From CAYJII01 sp964370225 (GTDB taxonomy: Bacteria > Bacillota > Clostridia > Oscillospirales > Ruminococcaceae), in the NCBI GenBank assembly GCA_964370225.1, contig CAYJII010000036.1, positions 1 to 25,267 of the forward strand: a stretch of 25,267 nucleotides of DNA, in the 5' to 3' direction. The first letter of the stretch is position 1. Each line of letters starts with the position of its first letter. The notes beneath the pieces were generated by a model. It was not told the origin of the DNA and ran no database searches. It was given only the letters and a program-made list of their open reading frames with translations. Below are positions 1-7,806 of this stretch, piece after piece. The translations under genes and the position numbers were made by a program.

Positions 1-262
1 TTTTTTTCATATCTTTCGCCCCAAAAGCCTGTGCTATCGGAATAGAAAAACCTGAATTTAAGCCTATAATAAATCCAATTATTAGAAAGTTTAACGAGCC
101 TGTAGCGCCAACGCCCGCAAGTGCATTCTCACCGACTAGGCGACCTACAATTAATGAGTCCGCCATGTTATAAACCTGTTGAAACATATTCCCCATAATC
201 ATGGGAATGGCAAATTTTAGTATCACTTTGTATGGTGTGCCAACCGTTAAATCTTTTGTCAT
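1..262 (-). CDS. MATE family efflux transporter, N-terminal part (runs off left edge)
   Basis: Only the first 87 codons are in the window; the gene continues beyond position 1. The reading frame starts at ATG 262-260 (MTKDLTVGTPYKVILKF) and shows the typical MATE N-terminus: a short cytoplasmic leader, a first membrane helix with FAIPMIMGNMFQQVYNMADS, then IVGRLVGENALAGVGATGS and a second hydrophobic helix. MATE proteins are inner-membrane antiporters that export drugs or metabolites in exchange for Na+ or H+. A perfect AGGAGG lies at 276-271 and a promoter at 282-310. The substrate cannot be told. It is separated from the upstream TrkA-C gene by a terminator, so it is its own transcription unit. 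Confidence 0.9.
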   Translation of the reverse strand, partial: MTKDLTVGTPYKVILKFAIPMIMGNMFQQVYNMADSLIVGRLVGENALAGVGATGSLNFLIIGFIIGLNSGFSIPIAQAFGAKDMKK

Positions 263-281
263 TGTTAAATCCTCCTAAAAC

Positions 282-310
282 ATAATAAACTATATCGTCA
301 TATTTGTCAA
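282..310 (-). promoter_or_regulatory. sigma-A promoter of the MATE gene
   Basis: Reading the minus strand, TTGACA (310-305) is followed after 17 bp by TATTAT (287-282). The expected start of transcription, about A276, falls at the first base of the AGGAGG ribosome-binding site, so the leader would be only about 14 nt. Confidence 0.75.
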
Positions 311-330
311 GTATCAACAAATACAAATCA

Positions 331-365
331 AGCGGTAGAGATAAATATCATTTATCTCTACCGCT
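331..365 (-). terminator. 15-16 bp hairpin, probable terminator of the TrkA-C gene
   Basis: AGCGGTAGAGATAAA (331-345) is perfectly complementary to 351-365, with a 3-5 nt loop. On the minus strand it is followed by a T-rich but interrupted stretch (TTGATTTGTATTTG). It lies between the end of the TrkA-C gene and the MATE promoter. The rest of 263-451 shows no gene. Confidence 0.65.
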
Positions 366-451
366 CTTTGCTAATGTAGTACAAGTTTTTCATTTGCTAG
401 CTGACAAACTTCCAATGCTTTGCCTTTTGTTATTACTATTGTTTATTTATG

Positions 452-1177
452 TTAATCGCTTTCATCGTTTGCAATGTTTCGTTCATCGGCTTCAAAAGCC
501 TTGCAAATGCTTTGATAATTACCGCATACAATAAGTCTATCACCATCCATAAAAATATCATCTGCGTGTACTTTTTCAGCCGCTCTTCCTATGCGCTCAA
601 GTAAAATTACTAAAATACCATAATTTTCTCGCAAACCATTGCTTCTAAGTGATACATTACAAAACTCCTCTGGAACTTTTTTTATATGCACCTCAACAAT
701 AGCATTGCTACCCATATAATCCAAAACCAAAATTCCATTTGTATTGTTTCCAAACATAATTTTCTCTGCAAAATATTCTATACGATTATTTAAAAATCGA
801 TTTATTGGTGGATATTTTCCTAGTACTTCTAAAATAATTAGAGCAATTATTGGAATATATAGTTGCCACCATAGCGCTTGTAACGCCACCTGGTTAAAAG
901 ATAAAAATACATTAACTAATGCAGACATGATTGTAACTGTAAAAGCATATCCAAAAATCATTATACGTCGAGCAAGTTTTCTTCGGCGTGGCGATGATAT
1001 AACCATTTCGCTTTCCCCAGTTGTAAATCCACAACCCGTTAAAAGTGACACAACTTGAAATCGTGCTTTTTCTTGTGGTAACCCTGTAAAACGAAACAAT
1101 ACTGTGAATATAGCTACTATAATCTGATAAACGATTATTAATATAACAAATAGTGAAATTGCATTCAAAAGGCTCAT
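452..1177 (-). CDS. membrane protein with C-terminal TrkA-C (RCK_C) domain
   Basis: A 241-residue protein. Hydrophobic segments near residues 5-27, 70-92 and 100-120 suggest several membrane helices. They are followed by a soluble domain (about 150-228) with the TrkA-C pattern: AIVEVHIKKVPEEF, then a beta-rich stretch ending DIFMDGDRLIVCGN. TrkA-C/RCK_C domains gate or regulate K+ channels and transporters, in some proteins by binding ligands such as cyclic di-AMP. Here no ion-pore motif is visible, so a regulatory or accessory role in ion transport is as far as I would go. The start at 1177 is set by AAAGGAGT at 1192-1185. A promoter lies at 1324-1352, giving a leader of about 140 nt. It is a single-gene unit between two terminators. 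Confidence 0.8.
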   Translation of the reverse strand: MSLLNAISLFVILIIVYQIIVAIFTVLFRFTGLPQEKARFQVVSLLTGCGFTTGESEMVISSPRRRKLARRIMIFGYAFTVTIMSALVNVFLSFNQVALQALWWQLYIPIIALIILEVLGKYPPINRFLNNRIEYFAEKIMFGNNTNGILVLDYMGSNAIVEVHIKKVPEEFCNVSLRSNGLRENYGILVILLERIGRAAEKVHADDIFMDGDRLIVCGNYQSICKAFEADERNIANDESD

Positions 1178-1190
1178 ATTAATTACTCCT

Positions 1191-1325
1191 TTAAGCGTCT
1201 AACATACTCTTTGTTTGTGTTCTTTTAAGCAAACTTCTTTTTCTCTTCAAAATTTCCTATTCACTTTGTAAACGCCTAATTTCTCGCACATCAACAAGAT
1301 ACAAGTTAGGTGTCCCTAATATCAT
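1191..1325 (-). other. possible small leader reading frame interrupted by TAG
   Basis: In the leader of the TrkA-C gene one frame reads ATG (1325), 22 codons (MILGTPNLYLVDVREIRRLQ...), a TAG at 1259-1257, then 21 more basic codons to a TAA at 1193-1191 that overlaps the Shine-Dalgarno of the next gene. The ATG overlaps the -10 box and has no ribosome-binding site, so translation is doubtful. It may be a gene remnant or chance. Confidence 0.15.
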
Positions 1326-1352
1326 AATATTATACTTTTAATTACTTGTCAA
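1324..1352 (-). promoter_or_regulatory. sigma-A promoter of the TrkA-C gene
   Basis: TTGACA at 1352-1347, 17 bp, TATTAT at 1329-1324 on the minus strand. The predicted leader (about 140 nt) contains a weak inverted pair (ACACCTAA/TTAGGCGT, 7 of 8 pairs) but no riboswitch class that I recognise. Between this promoter and the amt terminator (1353-1491) I see nothing else. Confidence 0.75.
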
Positions 1353-1491
1353 TAATAATTACTCCTAAGATTTCACACTTTTTATCCCGTCTTTTTAGTC
1401 AATGAATAATATAAAACTTATGCTAACTTTTACAGTTTATATATGACGTAATTTATCACTTGTTTCATTTGCATTATGCTCGTAAACATAA

Positions 1492-1545
1492 ATATCCCAC
1501 CGCTTGCACTGAACGTAAATTTGTTCAGTATCAGTGGTGGGATAT
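1492..1545 (-). terminator. long hairpin downstream of the amt-PII gene
   Basis: ATATCCCACC (1492-1501) pairs with GGTGGGATAT (1536-1545), and an inner stem CTGAAC (1509-1514) pairs with GTTCAG (1523-1528). On the minus strand it follows the amt stop by about 35 nt. The T-run after it is poor (ATTTATGTTTA), so efficiency is uncertain. Confidence 0.6.
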
Positions 1546-1579
1546 AGATATACTAAAGATATAATCTTAGTTCGATTTA

Positions 1580-3253
1580 TTACTCATTGTCTTGTAATGC
1601 GTCGTACCCTTCCTCTCCAGTTCTCACTTTAATTACATTGTCGACATTGTATATGAATATTTTGCCGTCACCAACATTTCCTGTGTAAAGGGCTTTTTTT
1701 ACTGTGCTAACTAATAATTCAATCGGCACTTTGCAAATTACAATCTCTACTTTAATTTTAGGAAGTAATGTTGTTTCAACAGGAACACCACGATAAATTT
1801 TAGTATATCCTTTTTGCATGCCGCAACCTAATACCTCAGTTACTGTCATGCCTGTAATACCTATTTCATCTAATGCATTTTTTAAAGGTTCAAATTTGCT
1901 TTGTTTTGTAAGAATAACTACTTTTGTCATTTTAGTCTCAGAACTAGAAGCATTTTGTACTGGGATTGCTGTACTCATAGGCACAACATCGTTAGCTGCA
2001 ACAGTAGTTGATGCTTTAAAATCAGTTCCGTATGTAACAGGCATAAAGTCTGCGTAACTGCTTGCTAAGCCATGTTCTTCAATATCAAGACCAGCAATTT
2101 CCTCTTGTTTTGAAACTCTTAAACCAATAGTTTTTTTGAGCACTGTGAAAACAATAGTCATTGTTACAGCAACCCATGCTATTACTGCAAGTACACCAAT
2201 AGTTTGAATGATTAAGTAATCAAATCCTCCTCCATATAGAAGGCCACCCTCAAGCGCAAACACACCAGTTAATATTGTACCGACTGCACCAGACATACCG
2301 TGAACACCTACTGCACCTACAGGGTCATCGATTTTTAGCACTTTATCAATAAATTCGATACCAAACACTACAACGAATGCAGCAATCAAGCCAATGAAGA
2401 ATGCTCCCACAGGTGAGACTACATCACATCCTGCAGTTATTGCAACAAGACCTGCTAGCGCGCCATTTAATGTCATGGAAACATCAGGTTTTTTATATCT
2501 AATCCATGTAATAACCATTACCATTGCTGCTGCCGCTGCTGCTGCAATATTTGTAGTTACAAAAATATTTGCTGCTGTTTCTATTGAGCCATCTGTCATG
2601 GATACTGTTGAACCACCGTTAAAACCAAACCAGCAAAACCAAAGTATAAACACACCAAGTGCACCTAATGTTAAGCTATGACCTGGGATAGCTCTGGATT
2701 TACCAGATTTTGAATATTTGCCGATACGTGGGCCTAATATTTTTGCGCCAACAAGTGCTGCAACACCACCAACCATATGTACTGCTGTTGAGCCTGCAAA
2801 ATCATGAAACCCTAGTTGTGAAAGCCATCCGCCGCCCCAAATCCAATGTCCTGAAATTGGATAGACTACAGCACTCAGTACAACACTGTAGATACAGTAA
2901 GTAGAGAATTTTGTTCTCTCTGCCATTGCACCTGAAACAATTGTTGCCGCTGTTGCGCAAAATACTGTTTGGAAAATGATAAATGCCGCTGATGGGATAG
3001 ATGAGCTATAATCCCCTTGTATAAAAGGGTCAAATCCGCCTACAAACATACCATCTCCCGCAAACATTAAACCAAATCCGATGAGCCAAAACATGATTGT
3101 ACCTAAAGAAAAGTCCATCATGTTTTTCATGATGATGTTACCAGCATTCTTTGCTCGGGTAAAACCCGTTTCTACCATTGCAAATCCTGCTTGCATAAAA
3201 AATACCAGTGCTGCTCCGAGGAGCGTCCATATTGTGTCTACTGCTGAAAACAT
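1580..3253 (-). CDS. amt: ammonium transporter fused to a C-terminal PII (GlnK-like) domain
   Basis: A 557-residue protein made of two parts. Residues 1-380 are an Amt/MEP/Rh ammonium channel: the N-terminal FMQAGFAMVETG helix, D151 followed by the first pore histidine H159 (STAVHMVGG), and the second pore histidine H318 (GVHGMSGAVGT). After a linker of about 60 residues, residues 442-557 form a complete PII signal domain with the T-loop start (GCGMQKGYTKIYRG), the nucleotide-binding GDGKIF and VRTGEEG. PII proteins read ATP/ADP and 2-oxoglutarate and normally plug Amt as a separate GlnK trimer; here the plug is covalently attached. The position equivalent to Tyr51, the uridylylation site of enteric PII, is Val492. 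AAGGAGG precedes ATG 3253. It follows glnN with a terminator-like hairpin between them, so it probably shares the glnN transcript under attenuation. Confidence 0.95.
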   Translation of the reverse strand: MFSAVDTIWTLLGAALVFFMQAGFAMVETGFTRAKNAGNIIMKNMMDFSLGTIMFWLIGFGLMFAGDGMFVGGFDPFIQGDYSSSIPSAAFIIFQTVFCATAATIVSGAMAERTKFSTYCIYSVVLSAVVYPISGHWIWGGGWLSQLGFHDFAGSTAVHMVGGVAALVGAKILGPRIGKYSKSGKSRAIPGHSLTLGALGVFILWFCWFGFNGGSTVSMTDGSIETAANIFVTTNIAAAAAAAMVMVITWIRYKKPDVSMTLNGALAGLVAITAGCDVVSPVGAFFIGLIAAFVVVFGIEFIDKVLKIDDPVGAVGVHGMSGAVGTILTGVFALEGGLLYGGGFDYLIIQTIGVLAVIAWVAVTMTIVFTVLKKTIGLRVSKQEEIAGLDIEEHGLASSYADFMPVTYGTDFKASTTVAANDVVPMSTAIPVQNASSSETKMTKVVILTKQSKFEPLKNALDEIGITGMTVTEVLGCGMQKGYTKIYRGVPVETTLLPKIKVEIVICKVPIELLVSTVKKALYTGNVGDGKIFIYNVDNVIKVRTGEEGYDALQDNE

Positions 3254-3266
3254 ATAAAATCCTCCT

Positions 3267-3315
3267 TAAAATGAAAGACGTGAATTCTCGATTTTTTTCG
3301 AAAACTCACGTCTTT
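3267..3315 (-). terminator. terminator/attenuator hairpin between glnN and amt
   Basis: AAAGACGTGA (minus strand 3315-3306) pairs perfectly with TCACGTCTTT (3283-3274), extended inside by an imperfect TTTTCG/CGAGAA pair. It is followed by TTTCATTTTAA and at once by the AAGGAGG of amt. It could end glnN transcripts or gate transcription into amt. Confidence 0.65.
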
Positions 3316-3318
3316 GTG
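3307..3318 (-). promoter_or_regulatory. candidate ANTAR-type antiterminator hairpin, amt leader
   Basis: Minus-strand CAC-AAAGAC-GTG: a 3-bp stem with a six-base loop having A at position 1 and G at position 4. The loop and right arm are the first bases of the terminator 5' arm, so the two structures exclude each other. The stem is short, and the role is inferred from the parallel with the gltB and glnN leaders. Confidence 0.4.
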
Positions 3319-3328
3319 GTTTAACATA

Positions 3329-5416
3329 TTAATTTACACTATAAAGTAGTTCTGCATAGTTTGGATAGTTTCTGTGTTTATTGATAATTAGCGTTTCAAG
3401 CTCATCAACTACAATTCTCAACCTGTTCATTGTATTAATAACACTGTTGCGATAATACTGAGCTTGTTCTAAGCTATCCTCAATCATACCTGCACTAATT
3501 ACATCATTCTCAAGTATTTCTACTTTTTCTACAAGACAATCAGTGAGATTTGAAAGTTTTGCCACTAGCTTCTCTTCAACTTTTGTCGAAACGCTAGCAA
3601 TTTTTTTATCTTTTAGCAAGCTTAATATATCTTGTTGATATGCAAATGATGAACCAATAAAATCTTTTCTCACCATGTCAATCATAGTTAATGCTTCGAT
3701 ATGAATTGTTTTGCTATATCCCTCTAAAAGAATTTCGTATCTTGATTCTACTTCAGCTTTTGAAAATACTCCATGCTTTTCAAATAGATTGATGTTTTTT
3801 TCATCAACAAAAGTAGGAAGTGCATCTACTGTGCTTTGTAGGTTTAATAGCCCTCTCTTTTCAGCTTCTACAACCCATTCATCTGAATAGTTGTTTCCAT
3901 TAAATACAATTCTGAAATGTTTAGATACAGTTTCTTTTATCAGTTTTTCAATTCCAGCATTGATATCAGCTTCTTTTTCAAGTACATCTGCAAAACCATC
4001 TAGAACGTCTGCAACCGCTGTATTTAATACAATATTTGGGCCTGCAATGGAAAATGTAGAGCCTAACATCCTAAACTCAAATTTATTGCCAGTAAAAGCA
4101 AAAGGTGAAGTTCTGTTTCTATCAGTCGTATCTTTTGGGAAATGTGGTAGAACAGTAGCGCCTATTTGCATATGTATTTTTTCTCTGTCAGTATAGTCAG
4201 ATTCATTTATAATCGCCTCAATAATGTCGGTTAGTTCATCGCCTAGGAACATAGACAAAATCGCTGGAGGAGCTTCGTTTGCTCCTAGTCGATGGTCATT
4301 CCCAGCAGAAGCAACACTTACTCTTAATAAATCTTGATATTCATCTACCGCTTTGATAACAGCAGCAAGAAATAGTAGGAATCTAGCATTTTCACTTGGC
4401 GTGTCCCCTGGCTCTAATAGGTTTGAACCATAATCTGTGGATAGCGACCAGTTATTATGCTTACCACTACCATTCACCCCAGCAAAAGGTTTTTCGTGTA
4501 ATACGCATACAAGATTATGTCTTGTAGCTACACTCTTCATCAGCTCCATTGTTAACTGGTTGTGGTCAGTAGCTATATTTGTTGATGTAAACACCGGTGC
4601 AAGCTCATGCTGTGCAGGTGCTACCTCGTTATGTTTTGTTTTTGCCAGGATACCAAGTTTCCAAAGTTCCTGCTCTAAGTCTTTCATATATGCTGATACA
4701 CGTGGTTTCAAGCTGCCAAAATAATGATCGTCTAACTCTTGACCTTTTGGTGGTCTTGCACCGAACAATGTCCTTCCACAAGTTACAAGGTCAGGGCGTT
4801 TTTCGTACAAATCTTTGTCTATAAGAAAATATTCTTGCTCAGGACCTACTGTTGTCATTACACGCTTTACCTTAGTATTACCGATAAGTCTAAGCACTCT
4901 CATCGCTTGCTTGTCGATAGCTTCCATTGAACGAAGTAGTGGAGTTTTTTTATCAAGTGATTCTCCGCTATAAGAACAAAATGCTGTTGGTATATAAAGA
5001 CTATCATCTTTTATAAAAGCATAAGAAGTTGTATCCCAAACAGTGTATCCTCTCGCCTCAAAAGTTGCTCTAAGTCCGCCAGATGGGAAACTGGAAGCAT
5101 CAGGTTCTCCTCGCACTAACTCTTTTCCTGAAAACTCCATAATAATTCCATCTTCGCCATATGGTGAAATAAAGCTATCATGCTTTTCAGCAGTAATTCC
5201 TGTCATTGGCTGGAACCAGTGTGTAAAATGTGTAGCTCCATTTTCTATCGCCCAATCTTTCATCGCTGTTGCAACTACATTAGCAACATCAAGTTCAAGA
5301 TGTTTACCCTCGGTCATTGTTCTTTTAAGTGCTTTGTATACCTCCTTAGGTAGTCTTGAGCGCATCACAGTATCGTTAAATACTTTGCTACCGAATAATT
5401 CAGGTATTTTTTTCAT
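3329..5416 (-). CDS. glnN: glutamine synthetase type III
   Basis: A protein of 695 residues, the usual size of the large GSIII class (about 700), which makes glutamine from glutamate, ammonia and ATP in the cytoplasm. Visible motifs are GPEQEYFL (191-198), HNEVAPAQHE (262-271) and NGSGKHNNWS (315-324), carrying the metal- and substrate-binding Glu and His residues; here the GSGKH histidine is intact, unlike in the other synthetase-like gene of this window. I chose ATG 5416 rather than an upstream in-frame TTG (5437): the GGGAAGAAG just before it is a plausible ribosome-binding site and GSIII proteins usually begin MKKI-ELFGS. It has its own perfect promoter (5539-5567), a terminator hairpin in its leader, and amt downstream. 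This is the likely main glutamine synthetase of the window. Confidence 0.96.
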   Translation of the reverse strand: MKKIPELFGSKVFNDTVMRSRLPKEVYKALKRTMTEGKHLELDVANVVATAMKDWAIENGATHFTHWFQPMTGITAEKHDSFISPYGEDGIIMEFSGKELVRGEPDASSFPSGGLRATFEARGYTVWDTTSYAFIKDDSLYIPTAFCSYSGESLDKKTPLLRSMEAIDKQAMRVLRLIGNTKVKRVMTTVGPEQEYFLIDKDLYEKRPDLVTCGRTLFGARPPKGQELDDHYFGSLKPRVSAYMKDLEQELWKLGILAKTKHNEVAPAQHELAPVFTSTNIATDHNQLTMELMKSVATRHNLVCVLHEKPFAGVNGSGKHNNWSLSTDYGSNLLEPGDTPSENARFLLFLAAVIKAVDEYQDLLRVSVASAGNDHRLGANEAPPAILSMFLGDELTDIIEAIINESDYTDREKIHMQIGATVLPHFPKDTTDRNRTSPFAFTGNKFEFRMLGSTFSIAGPNIVLNTAVADVLDGFADVLEKEADINAGIEKLIKETVSKHFRIVFNGNNYSDEWVVEAEKRGLLNLQSTVDALPTFVDEKNINLFEKHGVFSKAEVESRYEILLEGYSKTIHIEALTMIDMVRKDFIGSSFAYQQDILSLLKDKKIASVSTKVEEKLVAKLSNLTDCLVEKVEILENDVISAGMIEDSLEQAQYYRNSVINTMNRLRIVVDELETLIINKHRNYPNYAELLYSVN

Positions 5417-5476
5417 ATATCTTCTTCCCTTTCCCAAATCAGTTTAATTTTATAGGTCTATTTAATATAAAACTCT

Positions 5477-5522
5477 AAAAAACAAAAAAGGCGCTGTGAG
5501 AACAAGTTCTCACAGCGCCTTT
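5477..5522 (-). terminator. strong intrinsic terminator in the glnN leader
   Basis: A perfect 17-bp stem (AAAGGCGCTGTGAGAAC at 5522-5506 against 5503-5487, loop of 2 nt) is followed on the minus strand by six Ts, a G and six more Ts. It lies downstream of the glnN promoter, so it acts as an attenuator of glnN, and it can also end transcription coming from dapL. Confidence 0.9.
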
Positions 5523-5527
5523 GCTGT
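5512..5527 (-). promoter_or_regulatory. candidate ANTAR-type antiterminator hairpin, glnN leader
   Basis: Minus-strand ACAGC-AAAGGC-GCTGT: a perfect 5-bp stem closing a six-base loop with A at position 1 and G at position 4. Loop and right arm are the first 11 bases of the 17-bp terminator stem, so forming this hairpin would block the terminator. With transcription starting near 5532 there is no room for a second upstream hairpin, which known ANTAR targets have. Confidence 0.5.
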
Positions 5528-5538
5528 CTATGTTACGC

Positions 5539-5567
5539 ATTATATCATATAATAATTTATTTGTCAA
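5539..5567 (-). promoter_or_regulatory. consensus sigma-A promoter of glnN
   Basis: TTGACA (5567-5562), 17 bp, TATAAT (5544-5539): a perfect consensus on the minus strand. The expected start near 5532 is only about 10 nt before the 5' arm of the terminator. A promoter this strong directly before a terminator points to control by attenuation. Confidence 0.9.
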
Positions 5568-5574
5568 CACTTTT

Positions 5575-6747
5575 TTATTCAGTAATTCTTTTTACTGCTG
5601 TTATTATGTTTTGTCTATCCCCAAATGCGGTCAATCTAAAGTAACCTTCCCCAGCTGTGCCGAAGCCACTACCAGGTGTTCCAACAACGCTATATTCGTT
5701 GAGAAGATAGTCAAAATATTCCCACGAAGTCATACCCTCGGGGCATTTCAGCCAAATATATGGCGAGTTTACACCACCGGTAAACTGAATGTTTTTTGCA
5801 GTGAGCGCATCGGTAATTATTTTTGCATTTTCTAGATAATAATTAATATTTGCCATAATTTGCGCATTACCCTCGTCGCTAAACACAGCTTGTGCTCCAC
5901 GCTGAACAATATATGGTACGCCGTTAAACTTCGTCGTTTGTCGACGTAACCACAGTGAATTCAAGCTAACATTTTCAAACATAAGCTCTTTTGGAACAAT
6001 TGTATATCCGCAACGCGTGCCTGTAAATCCTGCTGTTTTTGATAGCGAACAAAACTCAATCGCACACTTTTTTGCGCCCTCTATTTGATAGATACTGCTT
6101 GGCAATAAATCATCAGTAATAAACGCCTCGTATGCGCTATCAAACAAAATCACCGCGTTATTCTTTATAGCATAATCCACCCAAATCTTTAGCTGCTCCT
6201 TAGAATACACTGCACCTGTAGGATTATTGGGGGAGCATAGATAAATAATATCTGCTACTACACCTTCCTCTGGCATAGGTAGAAAATTATTTTCGATACT
6301 GCCATTCATGTATGATATTTTACGATTATCCATGATATTTGTATCAACATATACAGGGTAAACAGGATTTGGAATCAACACCGAATTGTCAGCGCTAAAT
6401 ATATCAAGAATATTTCCAAGATCGCTTTTTGCACCGTCACTTATGAAGACTTCATCAACCGCAAGTTTTATATCCTTTTTTTGATAATATGTAGCTACTG
6501 CGCTCCTTAAAAATTCATACCCTTGCTCTTCCCCATAACCTTTAAAGCTTGCTTTTTCACCCATTTCGACAACAGCTTTTTTCATTGCGTCTACTATAAC
6601 AGGCGCAAGCGGTAACGTGACATCACCTATTCCTAAGCGAATGATTTCGCTTTGTGGATTATTCGCTTTATACTCGTTAACTTTTTTTGCAATAGTCGAA
6701 AAGAGATAACTCTCTTGTAAATCCAAATAATTTTTGTTAATTTTCAT
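5575..6747 (-). CDS. dapL: LL-diaminopimelate aminotransferase
   Basis: A 390-residue class I/II PLP aminotransferase that makes LL-diaminopimelate from tetrahydrodipicolinate using glutamate as amino donor, a short cut in lysine and peptidoglycan precursor synthesis. The N-terminus (MKINKNYLDLQESYLFSTIA) is typical of DapL. NNPTG (174-178), D203-x-x-Y206 and the PLP lysine K237 in SLSKTAGFTGTR are all present. I moved the start from 6762 to ATG 6747 because GGAAGGA sits 6 nt before it. It follows dapF, which makes the next product (meso-DAP), with 68 nt between them; that gap holds an 8-bp A/T-rich inverted repeat (6772-6779/6805-6812) of unknown meaning. The transcript probably ends at the hairpin at 5487-5522. 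Confidence 0.93.
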   Translation of the reverse strand: MKINKNYLDLQESYLFSTIAKKVNEYKANNPQSEIIRLGIGDVTLPLAPVIVDAMKKAVVEMGEKASFKGYGEEQGYEFLRSAVATYYQKKDIKLAVDEVFISDGAKSDLGNILDIFSADNSVLIPNPVYPVYVDTNIMDNRKISYMNGSIENNFLPMPEEGVVADIIYLCSPNNPTGAVYSKEQLKIWVDYAIKNNAVILFDSAYEAFITDDLLPSSIYQIEGAKKCAIEFCSLSKTAGFTGTRCGYTIVPKELMFENVSLNSLWLRRQTTKFNGVPYIVQRGAQAVFSDEGNAQIMANINYYLENAKIITDALTAKNIQFTGGVNSPYIWLKCPEGMTSWEYFDYLLNEYSVVGTPGSGFGTAGEGYFRLTAFGDRQNIITAVKRITE

Positions 6748-6815
6748 CTTTAATCCTTCCATTTGTCATATTTATTATCATAATCATGGCATATGCAGCT
6801 ATCAGATAATAATCA

Positions 6816-7691
6816 TCAAACCTCTATCGTGCCATCAAATACTTTCGTGCACCCACCTGTCATATACACAGTTTCATCGGTATATTTTATACTGAGATTA
6901 CCACCTAATAGCTCTACAGTTACCTCAGTATTTTTATCACAAAGATCATTTTCAACCGCTGCAACTACAACTGCACACGCACCTGTTCCACAAGCTAAAG
7001 TTTCACCACTACCACGCTCCCATACGCGCATTTTTATGTGGTTCCTATTAATTATCTTCGCGAACTCTACATTTACTTTTTCAGGGAAATACTCGCTATT
7101 TTCTATTTGAGAACCGATAGATTTAATATCCAATTGCTCAAGATTAGACTCAACTTTCCAATCAAATATAACTGCATGTGGATTGCCCATAGATACAGCT
7201 GTAATATTATACGTTTTTCCTGCTACAGTAATAGGTTTATCTATCATTCTATCACTATCACTATCACATTTTACTGGAATTAAGCTTGGTGTAAGCTCTG
7301 CTTTCCCCATATCAACTTTAACAGAATATACTTGTTCATTTTGTGTGAAAAGCTGTAATTTTTTTATCCCAGATAGTGTTTCTATATCTATCTGATCTTT
7401 TTGTACAATCTTGTTATCATATAGATATTTAGCGACACAACGAATAGCATTCCCACACATTTTCCCCTCACTTCCGTCAAGGTTAAACATCCTCATCTTT
7501 GCATCTGCGACAAGAGAGCGCAATATCAACACGACTCCATCGCCACCTATTCCAAAATGTCTATCTGACATGTAAACAAAAAGCTTTTCATAGGATTTAA
7601 GCAGATTTTCTTCCATAGTTTCACTATCAAAGCAGTTGATATAAATATAATCATTACCGCATCCATGCATTTTTGTAAAATTAAGTTTCAT
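6816..7691 (-). CDS. dapF: diaminopimelate epimerase
   Basis: A 291-residue enzyme that converts LL-DAP to meso-DAP, the direct precursor of lysine and of the peptidoglycan cross-link. The two catalytic cysteines of this cofactor-free epimerase are visible: C79 in GKMCGNAIRC and C234 in GETLACGTGAC. The N-terminal FTKMHGCGNDYI is the family signature. The start at 7691 is preceded by GGAGAGAG. It sits between the ANTAR gene and dapL on the same strand without a terminator, so it may be read from the glutamate synthase operon. Pathway order is dapL then dapF, the reverse of gene order. Confidence 0.96.
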   Translation of the reverse strand: MKLNFTKMHGCGNDYIYINCFDSETMEENLLKSYEKLFVYMSDRHFGIGGDGVVLILRSLVADAKMRMFNLDGSEGKMCGNAIRCVAKYLYDNKIVQKDQIDIETLSGIKKLQLFTQNEQVYSVKVDMGKAELTPSLIPVKCDSDSDRMIDKPITVAGKTYNITAVSMGNPHAVIFDWKVESNLEQLDIKSIGSQIENSEYFPEKVNVEFAKIINRNHIKMRVWERGSGETLACGTGACAVVVAAVENDLCDKNTEVTVELLGGNLSIKYTDETVYMTGGCTKVFDGTIEV

Positions 7692-7722
7692 CCGTTTCTC
7701 TCTCCGTTCGTACTATGTTAAT

Positions 7723-7806
7723 TCACCGCTCTACTCTCAGCTTAAGCTGCTTATCTTGCATAAAGTGCGTGCATCGGCAGCAAGGGAAAAATTTCTTATC
7801 GCACAT
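7723..7806 (-). CDS. possible 27-residue Cys-rich peptide between ANTAR gene and dapF
   Basis: An ATG at 7806 opens 27 codons ending at TGA 7725-7723, filling most of the 130-nt gap. The peptide (MCDKKFFPCCRCTHFMQDKQ, then a basic tail) contains CCxC. No Shine-Dalgarno sequence precedes the ATG, so the evidence is only position and composition. The same stretch contains the 12-bp palindrome CAGCTTAAGCTG (7738-7749). It could equally be untranslated leader of dapF. Confidence 0.2.
   Translation of the reverse strand: MCDKKFFPCCRCTHFMQDKQLKLRVER

Noticed and set aside
1178..1322. Cyclic di-AMP (ydaO-type) riboswitch before the TrkA-C gene
   Set aside because: The conserved G-rich core sequences of that riboswitch are missing.
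2535..2556. GCT/GCC-rich repeat in the amt gene
   Set aside because: It encodes the alanine run of a membrane helix (NIAAAAAAAM); no sign of phase variation.
5417..5437. Upstream TTG start for glnN adding seven residues
   Set aside because: It would place the ribosome-binding site inside the coding region, and the added residues (MGKGRRY) are not typical of the family.
5043..5447. 134-codon plus-strand frame opposite glnN
   Set aside because: Antisense to a strongly conserved coding region; no independent evidence.
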